Shown here: in pieces, positions 52,443 through 61,093 of the stretch | How the letters are laid out: every line of letters starts with the position of its first letter | How positions within the stretch are numbered: position 1 is the stretch's first letter | Source: JALOLG01 sp963776935 | GTDB taxonomy: Bacteria > Actinomycetota > Acidimicrobiia > Acidimicrobiales > Ilumatobacteraceae | Direction: 5' to 3' | Length of the DNA stretch: 64,000 nt | NCBI GenBank assembly: GCA_963776935.1 | Contig: CAVZOP010000004.1 | Coordinates: 1 to 64,000, forward strand | Translations under genes and position numbers: made by a program | Notes under the pieces: generated by a model | Databases searched by the model: none | What the model was told of the DNA's origin: nothing | What the model saw: the letters and a program-made list of their open reading frames with translations, nothing else

Positions 52443-53633
52443 TCACCTGGCGTCGGCGGCGAGTTCTGCCTCGTGCTTGGCCACCATGTCGTTGACCGCC
52501 TGCATGTTGCGCTCGGCCAGGCGCTCGCGCTGTTCGCGGGCGCGCGCCTTGGAGTCGAGCGTCGAGAGTGCCTGGCCCTGGAAGTGCGGGAACACTCGCT
52601 GGGCGATCAACTCGTAGCTGCGCTTGGTGGCGAGCGGGTTGGCCCACTCGTGGGCGAGCGTCATGTAGCAGCCGAAGCCGCCCGACTGCTTCTGCAGCCG
52701 TTCGATCTGCTCGCACGCGTCGTCGGGGGTACCGATCGAGCCGAGCCCGGACTCGTTGACGAAGTCGACCATCTCGCGCACCGCGGTGGAGCTCCCGACG
52801 TCCATCTGCGGGAAGGCGGCCGTGTGCTGGAAGTAGTCGAACCAGGCGGCCATGCCGAACTCGACGTCGCGATACGCCTGCTCACGGGTCTCGGCGATGT
52901 GCATCATCCCGACCAGCCTCCACAGCGCCCGGTCGGCGACGGTGCCGAACTTCGCCGCCCGCTCCTCCATCACGTCCCAGTGCAGGCCCAGCAGGTCGAA
53001 CCCGACGGCCTGGGTGGCGCCGATCGACAGCAGGCCAATGCCGTACCGGCCGGCGAGGCGCGGTCCGGCGGGCGAGGCGACGGCCGGGACCGCGACGTCG
53101 AACAACGGGTTCGAGTACGGCCGCAGGTGGAGCCGGGCATCGGTCAGGTTCCACATCTTCGTGCTGCTGGTCACCGGCTCCTCGGACGTGAGCAGCTGCA
53201 TGATCACGTCGAGCCCCTCTTCGAGGAGTGGGCGCGTCTCCGTCGGATCGAGCCCGAGCATGATGGCGTCGGTCGGCAGCGACCCGGGCCCGACACCGAG
53301 CATGAAGCGCCCCTTGGTGAGGTGGTCGAGCAGCACCGCCCGCTCGGCGACCATGTACGGGTTGTGGTAGGCGACGCTGATCACGCCCGTGCCGAGCTTG
53401 ATGTGCTTGGTGCGCTCGGCGGCGGCGGCGATGAAGATCTCCGGCGAGGCGATGATCTCGGTACCGGCCGAATGGTGCTCACCGATCCAGGCCTCGTCCC
53501 ACCCGAGCGCGTCGAGGTGCTCGATCAGCTCCAGATCACGCTGGAGCGCCAGGGTCGGGTTCTCGCCGGCGGGGTGGAACGGCGCCATGAAGATCCCGAA
53601 GCGCAGCCGATGATCGTTCGCGAGTGATGACAT
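52443..53633 (-). CDS. LLM-class flavin-dependent oxidoreductase 4
   Basis: A 396-residue luciferase-type monooxygenase: RFGIFMAPFHPAGENPTLALQRDLELIEHLD, AWIGEHHSAGTEIIASPEIFIAAAAERTKHIKLGTGVIS, YHNPYMVAERAVLLDHLTKGRFMLGVGPGSLPTDA, and a long charged C-terminal helix (LDSKARAREQRERLAERNMQAV). It is closer to limonene/alkanesulfonate-type monooxygenases than the three others in the window. It stands alone, not in the PaaX-linked operon. Confidence 0.87.
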   Translation of the reverse strand: MSSLANDHRLRFGIFMAPFHPAGENPTLALQRDLELIEHLDALGWDEAWIGEHHSAGTEIIASPEIFIAAAAERTKHIKLGTGVISVAYHNPYMVAERAVLLDHLTKGRFMLGVGPGSLPTDAIMLGLDPTETRPLLEEGLDVIMQLLTSEEPVTSSTKMWNLTDARLHLRPYSNPLFDVAVPAVASPAGPRLAGRYGIGLLSIGATQAVGFDLLGLHWDVMEERAAKFGTVADRALWRLVGMMHIAETREQAYRDVEFGMAAWFDYFQHTAAFPQMDVGSSTAVREMVDFVNESGLGSIGTPDDACEQIERLQKQSGGFGCYMTLAHEWANPLATKRSYELIAQRVFPHFQGQALSTLDSKARAREQRERLAERNMQAVNDMVAKHEAELAADAR

Positions 53634-53766
53634 GGTGCCTCCTGCGTGTCGTGGCAGCTGGGGTCGCGGCCTCGTCGATGGTCAACGTAGGCCGATCGAC
53701 GAAGCGGTGGCGCACCGGACGATGCGTCGGACCGGACGCGCTACGGGCCACCCGCTCGCTCGACGA

Positions 53767-53937
53767 TCACGGGCCGACGGGCGCGTGGGGATACATCGTG
53801 CAGCAGGCGAAGCACCACCGCTCCGTGTCCGGCAACGTGACCTCCGAGCCGTCGGTGTCCCAGTCGGCCGGCGTGACGTACATGCGGCGGACTGGGTGGA
53901 GCTCCTCGTCGGTGGCACCGCAGCTCTCGCACGTCAC
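53767..53937 (-). CDS. Small zinc-ribbon-like protein
   Basis: Fifty-six residues from GTG 53937: MTCESCGATDEELHPVRRMY, VTPADWDTDGSEVTL, RWCFACCTMYPHAPVGP. Two CxxC pairs separated by about 40 residues suggest one zinc site. It is too short for most gene finders. Function unknown. Confidence 0.6.
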   Translation of the reverse strand: MTCESCGATDEELHPVRRMYVTPADWDTDGSEVTLPDTERWCFACCTMYPHAPVGP

Positions 53938-54017
53938 GGGCCCGACGATATGCGCGTGTCGGTTCGACGTCAGCGCGTGATCCCGGCCCACGAAGGGGCT
54001 GGCGTAGCGTCGTCGGG

Positions 54018-54622
54018 ATGCGCCGTTGCTGGGTGGTGATGCTGATCCTCGTCGCATCGGCATGCGGGAACGACGCACCCGCCGACGTCGCTGGACGAAC
54101 CTGGCGCAGCCACGACCCGCCCGTCCGACGCCCCCGCCGTCAGCTCCACGACAGACCGCACGGCGTCGTCGGCGACACCGCCGGCGTCGTCCGGTGCCGT
54201 GCCGGGTGTGGTGCCACAGGGGTTCGGCACCATCGCCGCGCTTGTCACCGCGTCGGACGGCGAGATCTGCGAGCTGTGCCTCTGGCTCGCCGACGACCTG
54301 GCGACACGTGGGTCGCGGGCTGATGCAGGTGACCGACCTCGGCGGGTTGGACGGCATGGCGTTCCGCTACGACAGTCCGCACACGACGAGTTTCACGATG
54401 CGCAACACGGTGATGCCGCTGTCGATCGTGTTCTTCGATGCCGACGGCGCCCATCTCGACGAGTTCGACATGGAGCCGTGCGTCGCCGAACCGTGCCCGT
54501 CCTACCCGACGCCCACTGACTTCGTGGTTGCGATCGAGGTGCCACGAGGTGGGCTGGCGGGACTCGGAATCGGCCCCGGGTCGGTACTGGAGCTGTTCGC
54601 CGAGGGCTGCTCGAGCACCTAG
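54018..54622 (+). CDS. DUF192 family lipoprotein, frame-broken
   Basis: Lipoprotein signal MRRCWVVMLILVASACGND with lipobox ASAC. A Ser/Thr/Pro linker follows and then the DUF192 core RGLMQVTDLGGLDGMAFRYD, FTMRNTVMPLSIVFFDADG and VPRGGLAGLGIGPGSVLEL. The signal, the middle (VPQGFGTIAALVTASDGEICELCLWLADD) and the core lie in three successive frames, two steps of one extra base (near 54100 and 54305). Read through it is about 200 residues. DUF192 proteins are small envelope proteins of unknown function. Confidence 0.7.
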
Positions 54623-54881
54623 CGGCAACAGCCTGGGCGGCCCGACCACGATCTGAGCTGGCCCCAGCTCCAGGGTCCGACCAGAATCGACGCGCCGCCC
54701 CTACCAAGTTGCGACACGTCTCAATCTCCGGATTCCATACATTTCGTGTCCAGGGTGATCCCACGTGAGGCGCGTGCTCACAACGCACCCGATGTCTGAA
54801 TGCCGCACGGTAGCGATGCGTAACAGCCCTGCCCCACACCGGGTGCGGAGCTAACGGGACCACTCGATCAATTCGTGCGTC

Positions 54882-55757
54882 TCACGCGACGAGCGGACGG
54901 AGGTGGAGGCGGGCGAGCGACTCGGCGACGAGGCCGTTCAACAAGAGCTGCCCTCCGAACAGTGTCATGAGCACGGCCGAGTCGGCGACGTTGCGGTCTC
55001 TGACGATCTGACCGACTAGCAGGCCGATCCCGGTGAGGAACAGCAGAGATCCCGGCACCACGAAGAACCGCAGCGGCGAATAGAGAAACGAGATCCTCAC
55101 AATCAATGAGAAGAACCGGAAGAAGTCCCGGACGGGTTTGATGTGACTCTTTCCTTCACGCGCGAAGTAGTCGATCGGCACGAATCGAACGTCGACGCCC
55201 GATTGGAGCGTCGCGATGGTGAGCGTCGATGTGAACGAGAAACCCGCCGGGAACAGGCTCCACGACTGCAGTGCGACGGCGCGAGTGAACACGCGCATTC
55301 CCGAGTTGAGATCGTCGATCCAGCGACCGGTGGCGATGAATGCGATGAGTCGGAGAATTCGCCGGGCGACCCAGCGACCAGGGGTGTCGTGCACCTGATC
55401 ACCCTTTCGTGCCCCGATCACGTGTTCACTTCCGGTGGTCACGGCCTCGCGGTAGAGATCAGGCAACCGTTCGATCGGATATGTGCCGTCTGCATCGACG
55501 ATTCCGATATATGTCGCCGCCGCGACGCGGATGCCTGACTTGAGTGCCGTCCCGTAACCTCGATTGCGCGTGTGGCGGACGACGCGTACATCGAGATCGT
55601 CGGCGATCTCGGCCGTACGGTCCTTCGACCCGTCATCGACCACGATGATCTCGTGTTCGATGTCAGCCTCGACAAGAACCCGCCGTACCTCCGTCACAGT
55701 CTCGGAGAGTGAGAGTTCTTCGTTATACGCGGGTATCACCACCGCCAGCGCGGTCAT
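54882..55757 (-). CDS. Polyprenol-phosphate glycosyltransferase, family GT2 (DPM1/GtrB-like)
   Basis: A 291-residue GT2 enzyme: MTALAVVIPAYNEELSLSETV, IIVVDDGSKDRTAEIA, NRGYGTALKSGI, YIGIVDADGTYPIERLPDLY and NSGMRVFTR. A C-terminal pair of membrane helices (FVVPGSLLFLTGIGLLVG and a weaker one) is like GtrB/DPM1 enzymes that make undecaprenyl-phosphate sugars. ATG at 55757 is preferred over the long upstream frame. It is divergent from the methyltransferase-UPF0104 pair and part of a glycan-type cluster. Confidence 0.88.
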   Translation of the reverse strand: MTALAVVIPAYNEELSLSETVTEVRRVLVEADIEHEIIVVDDGSKDRTAEIADDLDVRVVRHTRNRGYGTALKSGIRVAAATYIGIVDADGTYPIERLPDLYREAVTTGSEHVIGARKGDQVHDTPGRWVARRILRLIAFIATGRWIDDLNSGMRVFTRAVALQSWSLFPAGFSFTSTLTIATLQSGVDVRFVPIDYFAREGKSHIKPVRDFFRFFSLIVRISFLYSPLRFFVVPGSLLFLTGIGLLVGQIVRDRNVADSAVLMTLFGGQLLLNGLVAESLARLHLRPLVA

Positions 55758-55860
55758 TTTCTGATCAGTCCTCTCCCGGCTGTGCCGATGATCGCCGCGC
55801 AGCTGTGTGTCTACGAGAGACCAAGGTCGTACGCGAGCCCGGAACGGTAGCCTCTCGTCC

Positions 55861-56631
55861 GTGCAGCACGCCGATGCTTCGAAGTTCGGCATGCGCGAGC
55901 GAGACGATCGGGTGCTCTTCGACCGGATCGCATCGAGTTACGCGCGCAAGGATCTCGCTCCCGCCAGCCGCGATGCCCGCCGGTACCGCCTCACGTCGAC
56001 ACTCGACGCCGTTCCGAACGATGGCCCGATCCACGTCCTGGAGGTGGGTTGCGGCGCCGGATTCGCAGTCGAGTACATGGGTGATCGGCTCGGACGATAC
56101 CTCGGCGTCGACCACTCGACCGAGTTGATCGAGTACGCCCGGTTGCGACATCAAGCTCCCGAGGTCGAGTTCAGGGCAACCCGCATTCACGACCTCGCCG
56201 AAGTCGAAGTGTTCGATGTCGTCCTTGTCATCGGAGTGCTCCATCACCTCGACGAGATCGACGGAGCGCTCGAACGAATCGTCGCGGCGCTGCGCCCGGG
56301 CGGGTGGATTGCCGTGAACGAGCCACAACCCGGAAACCCGTTTGTCCGCGTGGCTCGCCGGCTGCGCAAGCGGGTCGACCGGAGTTACTCCGAGGATCAG
56401 CTCGAGTTCACGCCGACCGAGTTGCGGGAGATGTTCGTGCGACATGGTCTTCGCGATGTCGAGACTCTGCCCCAGGGATACCTGAGCACGCCCTTCGCCG
56501 AAGTACCGCTGCCGATTCCCGCCGTGACCGCACGCCTGGCCCGACTTGCGGTCGCTGCCGACCGCTGGATCGCGCGCCGGCCGACGTTCTCGCGCCTCGC
56601 CTGGAATTGCGTAGCGACCGGACGGAAGTGA
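55861..56631 (+). CDS. Class I SAM-dependent methyltransferase
   Basis: A 256-residue methyltransferase: RVLFDRIASSYARKDL, motif I VLEVGCGAGFAVEYM, LGVDHSTELIEYAR, and FDVVLVIGVLHHLDEIDGALERIVAALRPGGWIAVNEP. The C-terminal part (SEDQLEFTPTELREMFVRHGL) is a UbiE/Coq5-like or sugar-methyltransferase tail. GTG at 55861. Its stop overlaps the start of the membrane protein (GTGA), so the two are coupled; it may modify the lipid-linked sugar handled there. Confidence 0.87.
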   Translation: MQHADASKFGMRERDDRVLFDRIASSYARKDLAPASRDARRYRLTSTLDAVPNDGPIHVLEVGCGAGFAVEYMGDRLGRYLGVDHSTELIEYARLRHQAPEVEFRATRIHDLAEVEVFDVVLVIGVLHHLDEIDGALERIVAALRPGGWIAVNEPQPGNPFVRVARRLRKRVDRSYSEDQLEFTPTELREMFVRHGLRDVETLPQGYLSTPFAEVPLPIPAVTARLARLAVAADRWIARRPTFSRLAWNCVATGRK

Positions 56632-57551
56632 TCTCGCGCCGGCGAATCGCGCAGGCGGGCGGGTTGCTGATCCTCGTCGTCAGCATCGGATTTCTGGCCA
56701 CCCGACTCCAGGGACTTGGCGCGAGTGTCCGTCGCGAGGGCATTTCTCGTTCGGATGTGTGGAGACTCATCGGTGCGTTCGTGCTGTATCTCGGAGGTCT
56801 CATCGGAGTGCACGTGGCATGGGCCCTGCTCGTGTCGGAACGATCGGTCGACGGCGGACGCAACCTCCTGCGAGCATTCGCCATCAGCTGCCGGGCGCAT
56901 ATCGCGAAGTACCTCCCCGGGAACGTGTTCCACCTCGCCGGCCGTCACGTCCTCGTCAGCCGCCTCGAATGGCCGCAGGCATCCGCGGCGGGCGCGACGC
57001 TGATCGAGTTGTTCGTGCTCCCCCTCGTGGCGCTCACGGTCGTCGCCGCGGCGGGACTGCTCGGGGCCGACCACGGGGTGAACGACCTCGAGTTCGGCAT
57101 TCCACCGGAGCTGCTGGTGGCCGCTGCGATCGTGGTTCTCGTCGCCGGTGGGGCCGCCGCGCTGTTGTCGAAGTGGGCCGTTGCGTTCAGGACGCACTTG
57201 AGATCGTGGCGGGGCCTGATGATCCCCGTCGTCGCGCTGTACCTCCTGTTCTTCCTCGCGACCGGGGTCGCCCAGTCGCTCACGCTGCCGGGTCAACCGA
57301 TTGGCGCCGTCGTCGCCGCTGCTTCGGCGGCGTGGGTGGTCGGCTATCTGACGCCTGGCGCTCCGGGGGGAGTCGGCGTACGCGAGGCCGTCTTTGTCCT
57401 GATGCTCGATCTCGACAACCGGGCGGTCGTCATGGGAGTGCTGGGATTTCGCATCGCCATGATCGCAGCCGATGCCGTGCTGTTCGGACTCGGCAGCGCG
57501 GTCGAACGCCGCTACCGACGGTCGGCTCCCGTCAGTACGCCCGCCATGTGA
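56628..57551 (+). CDS. UPF0104/LPG-synthase-TM-type flippase-like membrane protein
   Basis: A 307-residue protein with about eight helices, for example GLLILVVSIGFLATRL, LIGAFVLYLGGLIGVHVAWALLV, TLIELFVLPLVALTVVAAAGLL. Conserved family motifs: AHIAKYLPGNVFHLAGR and GYLTPGAPGGVGVREAVFV. Related proteins (AglD, MprF N-terminal region, UPF0104) move or support lipid-linked molecules. GTG start at 56628 in the methyltransferase stop. Role in the surface-glycan cluster is inferred. Confidence 0.85.
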   Translation: MISRRRIAQAGGLLILVVSIGFLATRLQGLGASVRREGISRSDVWRLIGAFVLYLGGLIGVHVAWALLVSERSVDGGRNLLRAFAISCRAHIAKYLPGNVFHLAGRHVLVSRLEWPQASAAGATLIELFVLPLVALTVVAAAGLLGADHGVNDLEFGIPPELLVAAAIVVLVAGGAAALLSKWAVAFRTHLRSWRGLMIPVVALYLLFFLATGVAQSLTLPGQPIGAVVAAASAAWVVGYLTPGAPGGVGVREAVFVLMLDLDNRAVVMGVLGFRIAMIAADAVLFGLGSAVERRYRRSAPVSTPAM

Positions 57552-57583
57552 ATGACCGATCCGACCGCGTCGTCGTGGGTGGT

Positions 57584-58519
57584 TCAGTCGATCAGCGACG
57601 CGATCTGATAACCGAGCCCGGTCTGGAAATCGACGATCGGGATCCAACCCAGCACCAACCCGGCGCGCGTGATGTCTGCCTGCGTTCGAGGCACATCGCC
57701 CTTGGCGACGCTCGACACGTTGATCGTCAGCCGGCGGCCGGTCAGCTGCTCGACCATCCGGATCACCTCTACCATCGACACCGCCGACCCACCACCGATG
57801 TTGACAACCTCTCCAACGGCACTCGGCGACGTCGCTGCGAGCACGTTCGCCCGCACCACATCGGTCACAAACGTGAAGTCGCGGACCTGTGAACCATCTC
57901 CCAGCAGCTCGAACTCGAGCCCGGAGTTGGCGGCGAGGATGAGCCGTTGGATCGCCATGTCGGGGCGTTGGCGGGGGCCGAAAACCGTGAAGTAGCGGAG
58001 TGCGACGGTCGGCACCGCGAAGTTACGGTGGTACGCCGAGCACAAATGCTCGCCGGCCAGCTTGGAGACGCCGTACGGACTGCGCGGTTGCGCCAGGTCC
58101 GATTCGGAGGTCGGAAAGTGCTCGGGCGCCCCATAGACCGACGAGGAGGAGGAGTAGACGAAGCGATCGACGGGCACCCGACAGGCCGCCTCGAGCAGCC
58201 GCTGCGTGACGAGAACATTCCCCCTCAAGTACGTCTCGAAATTCGAGCCCCACGAAGCGCGCACACCCGGACATCCCGCAACGTGAAAGACGACGTCGAT
58301 CCCGTCGAGCAGGCGATCGAGGTCGGCTTCGAACAGATCCTCCTCGACCAGGCAGAACGTGTCGAAGCCACGAGCCCGCCGCACGTTGGACTCCTTCACG
58401 TCCCGGTTGTAGTCGTCGGTGAACACGTCGACTCCGACGACGTTGTGTCCGTCGTCGAGCAGCTGGTCGCAGAGCGAACTGCCGATGAAGCCGGCAGCAC
58501 CCGTAACTGCGACACGCAT
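57584..58519 (-). CDS. NAD-dependent sugar epimerase/dehydratase (extended SDR)
   Basis: A 311-residue GalE/RmlB-like enzyme: MRVAVTGAAGFIGSSLCDQLLDDGH, catalytic SSSSVYG with YGVSK as YxxxK, FGPRQRPDMAI, GDGSQVRDFTFVTDVVRA and IGGGSAVSMVEVI. Substrate is probably a UDP- or dTDP-sugar; the exact reaction cannot be fixed. ATG at 58519. It converges with the flippase-like gene (32 bp apart) and fits the glycan cluster. Confidence 0.9.
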   Translation of the reverse strand: MRVAVTGAAGFIGSSLCDQLLDDGHNVVGVDVFTDDYNRDVKESNVRRARGFDTFCLVEEDLFEADLDRLLDGIDVVFHVAGCPGVRASWGSNFETYLRGNVLVTQRLLEAACRVPVDRFVYSSSSSVYGAPEHFPTSESDLAQPRSPYGVSKLAGEHLCSAYHRNFAVPTVALRYFTVFGPRQRPDMAIQRLILAANSGLEFELLGDGSQVRDFTFVTDVVRANVLAATSPSAVGEVVNIGGGSAVSMVEVIRMVEQLTGRRLTINVSSVAKGDVPRTQADITRAGLVLGWIPIVDFQTGLGYQIASLID

Positions 58520-58696
58520 CAGAGCACCTCGAGGAGCGGAATTGAGCAGGACAAGGCGACGGCACCTCTCACCGACGTCGGAACATCGACCGGGCTGGTG
58601 GATCCGTGTAGTCACGGTACTTGCCGATGACACCGGTAGCCTACCGACGCGCGTGTGGCGCACCCCGCGAGCCGCAGCCCGCGAGCCGCATGTCGG

Positions 58697-58940
58697 TCAG
58701 TTCAGGCGGATGCCGCGGACTCGGGCGAGCCAGCCGAGCACGATGGCGATGGCGCGTGGGTCATGGCGTAGGCGGTGCCCAGCCCCTGGATGAGCCTCGG
58801 TTCGGCGCTCCCGTGGGCTTCGGCAAGATGACGGGCATCGCTCGGCGGAACGCTCTCGTCGACCTCGCCGTGCATCATTATCAACGGGCGCGGTGCGGAG
58901 CGTCTCGCCGCGACGACCGGCCGGATGTGCCGGAACACGC
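58697..58940 (-). pseudogene. C-terminal remnant of an alpha/beta hydrolase
   Basis: PRPLIMMHGEVDESVPPSDARHL is the acid-Asp strand of alpha/beta hydrolases, followed (after a frame change near 58765) by HRLRHDPRAIAIVLGWL. About 80 residues remain; the nucleophile domain is absent upstream. Probably a decayed gene. Confidence 0.5.
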
Positions 58941-59183
58941 AGGTCCCAGGCGCATGAACAGTTGTATGCCCTCACTGACTTGGGAAAATCGGTCTCAGAC
59001 CGCTTGATGTGACAACTTCCGTCGACGAAATCCCGCGTGACACCCCCTTGTCATGCTCGTCGGTGTGAGCAGCATCCTGCCGGTACACTCCCCGGGTCCA
59101 CGTCCACCCTGCTCCGCATGTTCTGGATTCGCGGGGCCCCGGTCCACCAGCAGGTGGCCGAGTCCGAAGGGAGAACATCACGC

Positions 59184-59516
59184 ATGACGCGTGCGTACGA
59201 ACTGATGGTCATCATCGACCGTGACGTCGAAGATCCGAAGGCACAGTCCTGGATCAAGACGATCACCGACGGAATCGTCGCCGCCGGTGGCTCGATCCAC
59301 GGCAAGCCCGATTGGTGGGGGAAGCGTCAATTCGCCTACCCGATCCACAAGAAGGAGTCGGGTTACTACCTCGTCGTCGAGTGCATCGCTCCCGGTGGGG
59401 CGCTCGACGAGCTCGAGCGCTCGCTTCGTCTCGCGGACGACATCGTCCGCCACAAGCTCATCCGTCTGCCCGACGCCGAGGCCGAGCGCCGCGGCATGAC
59501 GGGCGCTGCTGCCTGA
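59184..59516 (+). CDS. rpsF: 30S ribosomal protein S6
   Basis: A 110-residue S6: MTRAYELMVIIDRDVEDPKAQSW, GKRQFAYPIHKKESGYYLVVEC and DIVRHKLIRLPD are typical. ATG 59184 follows AAGGGAG; the open frame back to 59037 is not part of it. First gene of the rpsF-ssb-rpsR-rplI operon. About 240 bp of noncoding DNA upstream hold the promoter. Confidence 0.95.
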   Translation: MTRAYELMVIIDRDVEDPKAQSWIKTITDGIVAAGGSIHGKPDWWGKRQFAYPIHKKESGYYLVVECIAPGGALDELERSLRLADDIVRHKLIRLPDAEAERRGMTGAAA

Positions 59517-59544
59517 GCGCAGCACTCCACGAAGGAGCCATCCA

Positions 59545-60024
59545 ATGGCAGACAACACAATCACCCTCGTCGGCAACCTGACCCGCGATCCCGAGCTGCG
59601 CTACACCACCGGCGGGCGGGGAGTGGCCAGCTTCGGCCTCGCCGTGAACCGGCGCTACCAGGTCAACGGCGAATGGCAGGAACAGACCTCGTTCTTCAAC
59701 GTCGTGGCGTGGGGCCAACTCGGCGAGAACGCCGCGGCAACGCTCACCAAGGGCAGCCGGACCATCGTGTTCGGTCGCCTCGAGCAGCGCAGCTGGGAGA
59801 CCCAGGACGGCGAGAAGCGCAGCGTCGTCGAAGTCGTCGCCGACGAGCTCGGCCCGAGCCTGCGCTGGGCGCAGGCGCAGATCGAGCGCAACGAGCGGTC
59901 GTCCACCGAAGGCGGCTTCGGTGGCGGTGGCAGCGGCGGCGGTGGGGGCGGCGGCGCCGGTGCGAGCAGCGGTGGCGGCTCCCGTCAACCCGATCCCGTG
60001 TACGGCGACGAAGAGCCGTTCTGA
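59545..60024 (+). CDS. ssb: Single-stranded DNA-binding protein
   Basis: A 159-residue SSB: OB fold MADNTITLVGNLTRDPELRYT, FGLAVNRRYQVNGEWQEQTSFFNVVAWGQLGEN, then a glycine-rich linker (11 consecutive Gly/Ser-type positions) and the acidic tip DEEPF that recruits partner proteins. AAGGAG precedes the ATG. In the ribosomal protein operon, as in most actinobacteria. Confidence 0.96.
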   Translation: MADNTITLVGNLTRDPELRYTTGGRGVASFGLAVNRRYQVNGEWQEQTSFFNVVAWGQLGENAAATLTKGSRTIVFGRLEQRSWETQDGEKRSVVEVVADELGPSLRWAQAQIERNERSSTEGGFGGGGSGGGGGGGAGASSGGGSRQPDPVYGDEEPF

Positions 60025-60054
60025 CCCCCTGACGAGCACGTAGAAGGACCCACG

Positions 60055-60504
60055 ATGGCAGCAAAGAAGCCCCGGGCTCGCGTCAAGGACGCCAACCCCC
60101 GCAAGTACAAGAAGAAGACCAGCCCGCTCGTTCTCGAGTCGATCGACTACGTCGACTACAAGAACGTCGATCTGCTCAACCGGTTCATGAGCGACCGGGC
60201 CAAGATCCGCAACCGCCGCGTCACCGGCAACGACGTCCAGCAGCAGCGCGACATCGCCAACGCGATCAAGGTCGCTCGCGAGATGGGCCTGTTGCCGTAC
60301 GCCAGGCGGGTCGCCTCGGCGAGCCGTCAGCGCCCGTCCCGCGACGGTGACGGCGGCGGCCGCCGCTCGCGCGATTCCGCCGAAGCCGACGTCGCCGAGA
60401 GCCCGGTCGCGGCGCTCGGTGCCGACGAGCTGACCCTCGACGCCACCGACGACGTGGTCATCGCCGACGACGCGGTCATCGCCGACGACGGCGTGGAGGC
60501 CTGA
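60055..60504 (+). CDS. rpsR: 30S ribosomal protein S18 with long acidic C-terminal extension
   Basis: Residues 1-85 are S18: YKKKTSPLVLESIDYVDYKNVDLLNRFMSDRAKIRNRRVTGN and AIKVAREMGLLPYARR. Residues 86-149 are additional: an Arg/Ser/Gly part, then an acidic, Ala/Asp/Val-rich part ending DDVVIADDAVIADDGVEA. S18 is normally 70-90 residues, so the protein is nearly doubled. rplI begins four bases after its stop, which supports the reading frame to the end. Function of the tail is unknown. Confidence 0.93.
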   Translation: MAAKKPRARVKDANPRKYKKKTSPLVLESIDYVDYKNVDLLNRFMSDRAKIRNRRVTGNDVQQQRDIANAIKVAREMGLLPYARRVASASRQRPSRDGDGGGRRSRDSAEADVAESPVAALGADELTLDATDDVVIADDAVIADDGVEA

Positions 60505-60507
60505 CCG

Positions 60508-60951
60508 ATGAAGGTGATCCTGCGATCCGATCTCGACGGGCTCGGCAAGCGCGGCGACATCGTCGACGTCGCCGATGGTCATGCCCGCAACTACCTGTTG
60601 CCGCAGGGGCTGGCGCTCGTCGCCACGTCGGGTGCGGCCGACCAGGCCGCCAAGATGCGTCGCTCCCGAGACCTGCGCGACGCCAGCGACCGTGAGGCGG
60701 CTCAGACCGTCGCCACCACGCTTGTCCCCAAGATCATCACCGTCGCCGCCAAGGCCGGAACCGAGGGCCGGCTGTTCGGATCGGTCACGACCGCCGACGT
60801 CGTCGACGCCGTTCGCGCCCAGACCGGTGTCGTGCTCGATCGCCGACAGTTACAGGCCGAGCCGATCAAGACCGTCGGTCAGCACACCGTTATCGCATCG
60901 CTTCATTCCGACGTTTCGTTCCCGATCACGATCGAAGTCGTCCCGACCTAG
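60508..60951 (+). CDS. rplI: 50S ribosomal protein L9
   Basis: A 147-residue L9: MKVILRSDLDGLGKRGDIVDVADGHARNYLLPQGLAL, the invariant N-domain, a central helix and the C-domain (GRLFGSVTTADVVDAV, IKTVGQHTVIASLHSDVSFPITIEVVP). Last gene of the operon, followed by a strong terminator. Confidence 0.96.
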   Translation: MKVILRSDLDGLGKRGDIVDVADGHARNYLLPQGLALVATSGAADQAAKMRRSRDLRDASDREAAQTVATTLVPKIITVAAKAGTEGRLFGSVTTADVVDAVRAQTGVVLDRRQLQAEPIKTVGQHTVIASLHSDVSFPITIEVVPT

Positions 60952-60991
60952 GCCCACCGTCCTCGGCGCCACCGAGCGCCCTGATCGTCGC

Positions 60992-61027
60992 GGCCCCTGC
61001 TGTGTCCACAGCAGGGGCCGTGCTTTT
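60992..61027 (+). terminator. Intrinsic terminator after rplI
   Basis: A perfect 13-bp stem GGCCCCTGCTGTG / CACAGCAGGGGCC with a 2-base loop, followed by GTGCTTTT. It separates the ribosomal operon from dnaB. Confidence 0.85.
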
Positions 61028-61093
61028 CCCCCGGAGATTCACAGCTTGTGCCCCTAGCGATCCCCAAGTGGTGAGGGCAAGAGTGGGAACCCC

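Noticed and set aside
54623..54881. Gene in the DUF192-GT2 gap
   Set aside because: Only shadow frames; nothing recognisable in 259 bp.
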